In this document: positions 59,287 through 64,000 of the stretch, one piece after another
Layout: every line of letters starts with the position of its first letter
Numbering within the stretch: the first letter of the stretch is position 1
NCBI RefSeq assembly: GCF_027922425.1
Contig: NZ_BSFQ01000034.1
Location: 1 to 64,000 of the forward strand
Direction: 5' to 3'
Length of the DNA: 64,000 nt
Origin: Pseudonocardia halophobica
Lineage (GTDB): Bacteria > Actinomycetota > Actinomycetes > Mycobacteriales > Pseudonocardiaceae
Made by a program: the position numbers and the translations under genes
Notes under the pieces: model-generated
Database searches by the model: none
The model's input: only the letters and a program-made list of their open reading frames with translations
What the model was told of the DNA's origin: nothing

Positions 59287-61425
59287 TCAGTCGATGCACG
59301 GTACGCCGCCCGCGTTGACCTCGGAGGTCGGCGCGGGCGCGGAGGTCGAGGAGCCGCCGGTCGTGGTCGTCGCCCCGGTCGTCCCCGTCGTCGCCGCCGC
59401 GGACGAGCCCGCGAAGTCGGTCCCGAGCAGCACCTGCACGTGCCCGGACCGCACGCCGTCGGCCTGCTCGACGCCGATCCCGCCGAGCTGCGCGGCCACC
59501 GCGCGGGCGGCCTCGTCACCGTCCGACTGGGCGTAGCGGACGACGGAGGTCGAGCGGCTGTCCGAGTTCTCCACCGTGCCGCGCAGGTAGCCCGCCCCGC
59601 CGAGCCGGTCGGCGACCTGGGCCGCGAGGCCGGTACCGCCCGAGCCGTTGCCGACGTCGACAGTGACCGTCGCCGGGTCCACCGTGGACGCGACCGGCGC
59701 CTCCGCGGTGGTCTCGGGCTCCTCCTTCGGCGCGGTCCGCTGCTCGACGAACTGCTGGACCTGCGTGGGATCGACCAGCACGACGTCGCCGCGCTCGTTG
59801 TTCGCGCCGCCCTGCGTCGGAATGGTCACGAAGTCGATGTTGCCCGCGGCGATGTCCGACGCCTGCCGGCCGAAGCCGAGCAGGTCCCAGCCGGAGTCGA
59901 TGACGAGCGACTTCTTCGCCACGTCCATCAGCGCGGAGAGCGTGCCGGTGTCGGTCAGCGTGCCACTGGAGAGGATCTTGTCGGCGACGGCGGCGAGGAA
60001 CACCTGCTGCCGGCGGATGCGGGACAGGTCGCCCTCGGGCAGGCCGTGCCGCTGGCGGACGAAGGCCAGCGCGTCCGCGCCGGAGATCGTCTGTGGGCCG
60101 GCGGCGAAGCGGGCGCCGGAGAACTCGTCGTCGACCGGGGCCCTGAGGCAGACGTCGACCCCGCCGATGGCCTGGGTCAGGTTGTAGAAGCCGAGCAGGT
60201 TGATCTCGGCGTAGTGGTCGATCGTGAGACCGGTCAGGTCCTGGACGGTGTCGATCAACGCGGTCCGCCCCGTCGCCGACGACTGCTGGTCGGCGTCCTT
60301 CTGGGTGACGCCGGACTTCACCAGCTCCTCGGCCTTGAGCGCCTTGGTGGCCGGGTACGCGGCGTTGATCTTGTCCTTGCGGTAGCCGGGGATGTCGACG
60401 TAGCTGTCCCGCGGGATGGAGAAGGCCGTCGCGCTGCCGCCGTCGGCGGGGATGTGCAGCACGATGATCGTGTCCGAGTTGAGGACGCCGGACTCGGCGC
60501 CGCTGCGCAGGGTGCGCAGGACGTCGTCGGGCAGCGGGTTGCCCTGCGCGTCCGTGCGGCTGTCGACGCCCACGAGCAGGATGTTCTGCTCGCCGCCGGA
60601 GGAGCCGCCGGTGATGACGTTGGTCGTGGTCAGGCCCGCGGTGAGGTCGCGGTAGAGGCCCCACGCCGTGCCCGTGACCGCCACGACCAGGGCGGACAGG
60701 ACGCACAGCGTGATCCGGGTCCGGCGGACGAACCGGCCGGGCGGCCGCCCGGGCGGCGCGGTCGCGGGGCGGGGCCGCGCCGGCGGAGGGGTGCGCGGGC
60801 GCGTGCGGGTGGGGGGACGGGTGGGTGCCGCACCCCGCGAGACGTCCCGGGCGGGCCGGCGCGGCGGCGGCTCGACGACGGCCCGGCGAACGGGCCTGCG
60901 GGGCTCGTCGCGGTCGGGAGTGGACCGGCGGGCCGAGGTGCGGGCGGAGCTCGACCGCGCGGACGCGCCGCCCGGCTCCCCGTCCCGGTCGGAGCCGGTC
61001 CGGCGTCCGCGGGGGACGGACCCGTCGCCGCGCCCCGAGCCATCCCGGGCGGAACCGTCGCGACCCGAGCCGGTCGAGCGGGGGCGGCCGCTCCCGGAGC
61101 CGGAGGACGAGCGGTCGCCGGAGCCGCGGTCACGGGCCGAGGCGCCGGAGGAACCGCTTCGCCCGGAACCCGCCCGGCCCGCCGTGGAGCCCCCGTCCCG
61201 GGACGACCGGGCGGAGTACCCCGCCGCGGAGCCCGTGCCGCGTTCGGAGCGCGGCTCCGGCGCGACGTCCGACCGCCCCGCCGAGCCGGTCGCGCGGGCC
61301 CGTGGGGGACGGTCGGGGCCGCCGCCGGTCAGGGCGCCGCCCTCGCCGAACAGCGCGGAGGCGCCGGCGCGGCGCTCGCGCCGCGGCCCGCCCGAGGAGG
61401 AGCGGCCACCGGACGTCGGGTCCAC
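59287..61425 (-). CDS. LCP-family wall polymer ligase with LytR_C domain
   Basis: A 712-residue LytR-CpsA-Psr protein. The first ~230 residues are a disordered Arg/Ser/Gly/Pro-rich cytosolic tail; a membrane helix follows (about 232-252, ITLCVLSALVVAVTGTAWG). The LCP domain includes NILLVGVDSRTDAQ, NSDTIIVLHIP, SIPRDSYVDIPGYRKDKINA and FVRQRHGLPEGDLSRIRRQQ. LytR_C lies near 590-690. It attaches arabinogalactan or similar polymers to peptidoglycan (M. tuberculosis Rv3267, Lcp1). GTG 61425 follows GAGGAGG. Confidence 0.93.
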   Translation of the reverse strand: MDPTSGGRSSSGGPRRERRAGASALFGEGGALTGGGPDRPPRARATGSAGRSDVAPEPRSERGTGSAAGYSARSSRDGGSTAGRAGSGRSGSSGASARDRGSGDRSSSGSGSGRPRSTGSGRDGSARDGSGRGDGSVPRGRRTGSDRDGEPGGASARSSSARTSARRSTPDRDEPRRPVRRAVVEPPPRRPARDVSRGAAPTRPPTRTRPRTPPPARPRPATAPPGRPPGRFVRRTRITLCVLSALVVAVTGTAWGLYRDLTAGLTTTNVITGGSSGGEQNILLVGVDSRTDAQGNPLPDDVLRTLRSGAESGVLNSDTIIVLHIPADGGSATAFSIPRDSYVDIPGYRKDKINAAYPATKALKAEELVKSGVTQKDADQQSSATGRTALIDTVQDLTGLTIDHYAEINLLGFYNLTQAIGGVDVCLRAPVDDEFSGARFAAGPQTISGADALAFVRQRHGLPEGDLSRIRRQQVFLAAVADKILSSGTLTDTGTLSALMDVAKKSLVIDSGWDLLGFGRQASDIAAGNIDFVTIPTQGGANNERGDVVLVDPTQVQQFVEQRTAPKEEPETTAEAPVASTVDPATVTVDVGNGSGGTGLAAQVADRLGGAGYLRGTVENSDSRSTSVVRYAQSDGDEAARAVAAQLGGIGVEQADGVRSGHVQVLLGTDFAGSSAAATTGTTGATTTTGGSSTSAPAPTSEVNAGGVPCID

Positions 61426-61690
61426 TCCACCTCCTCACCTCGCGCCCGGTTCGGGTCCGGACCCCCGCGGCCGCCACCCGGCCGCCCCTAGAGGGTGCAG
61501 CATCCGGAGGCATGATCGCGCGCGTCGCCCGGCGTGTCGGCGGCTCGAGATCACCGTTGGGCGATCGTCCACCCCGGAGGGTGACCCGTTCGGACCTACG
61601 CGTGATCATCTCCGTGACGGACCGCCCCGTCCTGCCGGACCACCGGGGGAGTGAGACCATTCACATCTCCACGTCGCGAGGGGCCCCCGC

Positions 61691-62581
61691 ATGACCGCAC
61701 AGCCCGACGAGGCGGCCCGGACCGACGCCGTCCACCGCATCCCCGTGCCGCCGCCGGAGGGGCCGCTGACGGCCGCGGGCCGGGCGCTGCTGGAGCAGCA
61801 CCGGGCCTGGGAGGCGGTCGAGCCGCTGCGCCGCGCCGTCGCCTCGCGCGAACCGGGCTCGGCGGACCTGCTCGTGCGCGCCTACCTGGACAGCGGCAGC
61901 TGGACCGCAGCCATCGAGTTCCTCGCGCCGCTGGTGGAGCAGGGGCACCTGGAGTTCGCGGGGCGGCTCGGGGTCGCGCTCGCCGAGCTGGGCGACCACT
62001 CGCGGGCCGAGCAGGTGCTGCGCCTCGCCGTGGCGCAGCGCGAGCTCCCCGCCGCCAACGACCTCGCCCTGCTGCTGCGGGCGGACGGCCGCTTCGCCGA
62101 GGCCGTCCGGGTCCTCACCGACGCCGCCGAGGCGGGCGACCCGCAGGCGCCGGACAACCTCGTCGCGCTGCACCTCGAGGCGGAGGACCTCGCCGCAGCC
62201 GTCGTGGCCGCCGAGCGGTACGCGGACGAACGGCGGCCGGACGCGCTCGTCGCGCTGGCGGACGTGCGGGCCGTCCAGGGCCGGGACGCGGAGGCCGAGT
62301 CCCTCTACCGGCGCGCCGGCGAGCTCGGCGCCGTCCGCGCCCACACCGCCTACGCCGCGTTCCTCGTCGCCCGCGGCGACCTCGACGGGGCCGACCGCGA
62401 GTACCGCGAGGCCGAGCGGCACAACGAACCGGGCTGGGCCTGGACCATCGGCCGGTTCCTGCTCGACACCGGGCGGCCCGAGGCGGCGCGCTGGTACCTG
62501 GAGATGGCGGTGACCTGGGGCGACCGGGCCGCCGCCGAGGCCCTCGCGGAGCTCGACGGCGAGGACCCGGCGGACGACTGA
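61691..62581 (+). CDS. Tetratricopeptide repeat protein
   Basis: A 296-residue helical protein with about six to seven degenerate TPR/SEL1-like units (AIEFLAPLVEQGHLEFAGRL, AEQVLRLAVAQRELPAANDL, AESLYRRAGELGAVRAHTAY, each of ~35 residues). No signal peptide. Function unknown; it sits between the LCP ligase (divergent) and wbbL. ATG 61691. Confidence 0.8.
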   Translation: MTAQPDEAARTDAVHRIPVPPPEGPLTAAGRALLEQHRAWEAVEPLRRAVASREPGSADLLVRAYLDSGSWTAAIEFLAPLVEQGHLEFAGRLGVALAELGDHSRAEQVLRLAVAQRELPAANDLALLLRADGRFAEAVRVLTDAAEAGDPQAPDNLVALHLEAEDLAAAVVAAERYADERRPDALVALADVRAVQGRDAEAESLYRRAGELGAVRAHTAYAAFLVARGDLDGADREYREAERHNEPGWAWTIGRFLLDTGRPEAARWYLEMAVTWGDRAAAEALAELDGEDPADD

Positions 62582-62655
62582 GTCCCCGGCCCCGATCGGT
62601 CGGCCCCCGGTCCCCGCACCGACCGGCCCCCGGGGGCCCGTTAGGGTGACCCGCC

Positions 62656-63543
62656 ATGGAGTCGGCGGTCCGCACGTACGGGGACGAGCTCGCGGTCGTG
62701 ACCGTCACGTACTCACCGGGCGACACGCTCGAGGCCTTCCTGGACTCGCTCAAGGCGGCGACCGCGCGTCCGCCCCGGGTCGTGCTGGCGGACAACGGGT
62801 CCGTCGACGGCGCCCCGGAGCGCGCGGCGGAGCGCGACGGTGTGGAGCTGCTCCGGATCGGCGAGAACGTCGGCTACGGCACGGCCGCCAACCGAGCCGT
62901 CGCCGGGCTGGGGCCCGAGGTGGGCTGGGTCGTCGTCGCCAACCCGGACCTGGTCTGGGGCGAGGGCGCGATCGACACGCTGCTCGAGGCCGCCGGCCGC
63001 TGGCCGCGCGCCGGCGCGCTCGGACCGCTGATCCGCGAGCCCGACGGCACGGTCTACCCCTCGGCCCGGCTGCTGCCCTCGCTGGGCCACGGCGCCGGAC
63101 ACGCCGTCCTCGGCCGGGTCTGGCCCGGCAACCCCTGGACGCAGACCTACCGGCAGGCCGCCGCGGCGATCGGCGAGCGCACGGCGGGTTGGCTTTCCGG
63201 CTCGTGCATCCTGGTGCGCCGCAGCGCCTTCGACTCGGTCGACGGGTTCGACCCGCGCTACTTCATGTACTTCGAGGACGTGGACCTCGGCGACCGGCTC
63301 GGCCGGGCCGGCTGGCTCAACGTCTACGTCCCGACCGCCGAGGTCGTGCACACCGGCGGGGTCTCCACCTCGAAGCCCGAGGTGTCGGCCCGGATGCTCG
63401 CCGAGCACCACCGCAGCGCCTACCGCTACCTCGCCGACCGGCACCCGGGCCCCCGCAACGCCCCGATCCGGGCGGCGGTGCGGGCCGGACTCGCGGTGCG
63501 AGCCCGGGCAACGCAGGCGCGTGGACGAACGTCCACCCGGTGA
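62656..63543 (+). CDS. wbbL: Rhamnosyltransferase WbbL-like (family 2 glycosyltransferase)
   Basis: A 295-residue GT2 enzyme. VVTVTYSPGDTLEAFLDSL starts the fold, then LADNGSVDGAPERA, GENVGYGTAANRAV and VVVANPDLVWG. SGSCILVRRSAFDSVDGFD and YFMYFEDVDLGDRLG are the acceptor-side signature. In M. tuberculosis WbbL adds rhamnose to GlcNAc-PP-decaprenol, making the arabinogalactan linker. rmlD, its usual neighbour, is absent here. Confidence 0.9.
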   Translation: MESAVRTYGDELAVVTVTYSPGDTLEAFLDSLKAATARPPRVVLADNGSVDGAPERAAERDGVELLRIGENVGYGTAANRAVAGLGPEVGWVVVANPDLVWGEGAIDTLLEAAGRWPRAGALGPLIREPDGTVYPSARLLPSLGHGAGHAVLGRVWPGNPWTQTYRQAAAAIGERTAGWLSGSCILVRRSAFDSVDGFDPRYFMYFEDVDLGDRLGRAGWLNVYVPTAEVVHTGGVSTSKPEVSARMLAEHHRSAYRYLADRHPGPRNAPIRAAVRAGLAVRARATQARGRTSTR

Positions 63544-63607
63544 GACCAGCAGTGTGAGACCGGAGATCCGGACCGGGGGGACCGGCCGGCTGACGAGAGG
63601 ACCGTTC

Positions 63608-64000
63608 GTGCTGGACGACGTCGAGGCCGTCGTGCTCGTGGGGGGCAAGGGCACGCGCCTGCGCCCCCTCACCCTGTCGGCCCCGAAGCCGATGCTGCCC
63701 ACGGCGGGCGTGCCGTTCCTGGCCCACCTGCTCTCCCGGATCCGCGCCGCGGGCGTGCGGCGCGTGGTGCTCGGCACCTCGTACCTCGCGGAGACGTTCG
63801 AGGAGCACTTCGGCGACGGGGAGTCGCTCGACCTCGAGCTCACCTACGTGGTGGAGGACCAGCCGCTGGGCACCGGCGGCGGGATCGCCAACGTGGCCAA
63901 GCACCTGACGACCGAGAACGTCATGGTCTTCAACGGGGACGTGCTGTGCGGCACCGACCTCACCGCCGTCGTCGACACCCACCGGCGCACGGACGCGGAC
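63608..64000 (+). CDS. Mannose-1-phosphate guanylyltransferase / sugar nucleotidyltransferase, 3' truncated by the window
   Basis: The frame is open to the window end; 131 codons are visible. The N-terminus VVLVGGKGTRLRPLTLSAPK is the nucleotidyltransferase signature with KP for the phosphate contact, followed by EDQPLGTGGGIANV and FNGDVLCGTDL. It makes GDP-mannose (or another NDP-sugar) for wall glycans, corresponding to Rv3264c after wbbL. GTG 63608 is preceded by GAGAGGA. Confidence 0.88.
   Translation, partial: MLDDVEAVVLVGGKGTRLRPLTLSAPKPMLPTAGVPFLAHLLSRIRAAGVRRVVLGTSYLAETFEEHFGDGESLDLELTYVVEDQPLGTGGGIANVAKHLTTENVMVFNGDVLCGTDLTAVVDTHRRTDAD

Noticed and set aside
1..64000. tRNA, rRNA, insertion sequence, prophage or attachment site
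   Set aside because: I saw no cloverleaf-like sequence, transposase or integrase gene, or terminal inverted repeats of the needed length. A dedicated tRNA search would settle the tRNA question.

Overview
The window is a very GC-rich actinobacterial chromosome segment, most likely from the Pseudonocardiaceae (Pseudonocardia or a close relative; this is my inference from codon bias, gene content and order). Its backbone follows the order I remember from Mycobacterium tuberculosis H37Rv between Rv3313c (add) and Rv3264c: add, an Rv3311-like gene, upp, pmmB, punA, an M20 amidohydrolase, an Rv3304-like gene, lpdA, accA3, sufE, sseA, maf, accE, accD5, birA, a PH-domain gene, a GtrA gene, purK, purE, fadE25, a TIGR03089 gene, an LCP ligase, wbbL and a mannose-1-phosphate guanylyltransferase. 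No rRNA, tRNA, CRISPR array, insertion sequence or prophage is visible.

Layout. 0-8.7 kb: MurJ-like flippase, acetate-type symporter, coiled-coil protein, adenosine deaminase, acidic Rv3311-like protein and a 78-residue protein. 9-24 kb: metallophosphoesterase, uracil phosphoribosyltransferase, a SARP/AfsR-type regulator with a FAD oxidase, TetR, SGNH hydrolase, a purine/sugar-phosphate cluster led by a Ser/Thr kinase, amidohydrolase, and a DUF559-type nuclease-like gene flanked by short repeats. 24-30 kb: cyclotransferase-like protein, LpdA, a pseudo-exonuclease, GNAT and the biotin carboxylase AccA3. 30-32.4 kb: a compact operon of a TIGR04222 membrane protein with a C-G7-C-G7-C-G2 tail, a DUF692/MNIO iron enzyme and a small partner. 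32.5-38.4 kb: SufE, SseA, Maf, a NarL-type two-component system and a solitary HypX. 39.2-43 kb: a conservon (cvnABCD). 43-48 kb: acyl-CoA carboxylase AccD5/AccE, BirA, PH protein, HMG-CoA lyase, MaoC. 48-57 kb: HisN, an OmpR-type two-component system, epoxide hydrolase-like protein, GtrA, PurK/PurE, a candidate structured RNA with a 12-codon ORF, TetR and FadE25. 57-64 kb: threonine dehydratase, then envelope genes (TIGR03089, LCP, TPR, WbbL, guanylyltransferase).

Functional themes. Purine/pyrimidine salvage (add, upp, punA, pmmB) and purine synthesis (purKE). Acetyl/propionyl-CoA carboxylation and branched-chain acyl catabolism (accA3, accD5, accE, birA, fadE25, HMG-CoA lyase, MaoC). Arabinogalactan linker and wall-polymer assembly (wbbL, guanylyltransferase, LCP, GtrA, MurJ).

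Most unusual items: the MNIO operon, whose membrane protein ends in a regular Cys/Gly tail that looks like a modification substrate; the folded-RNA candidate after purE; and a family of intergenic hairpins with constant outer arms (GTGAGTG-S-CGA) and variable but compensated inner arms.
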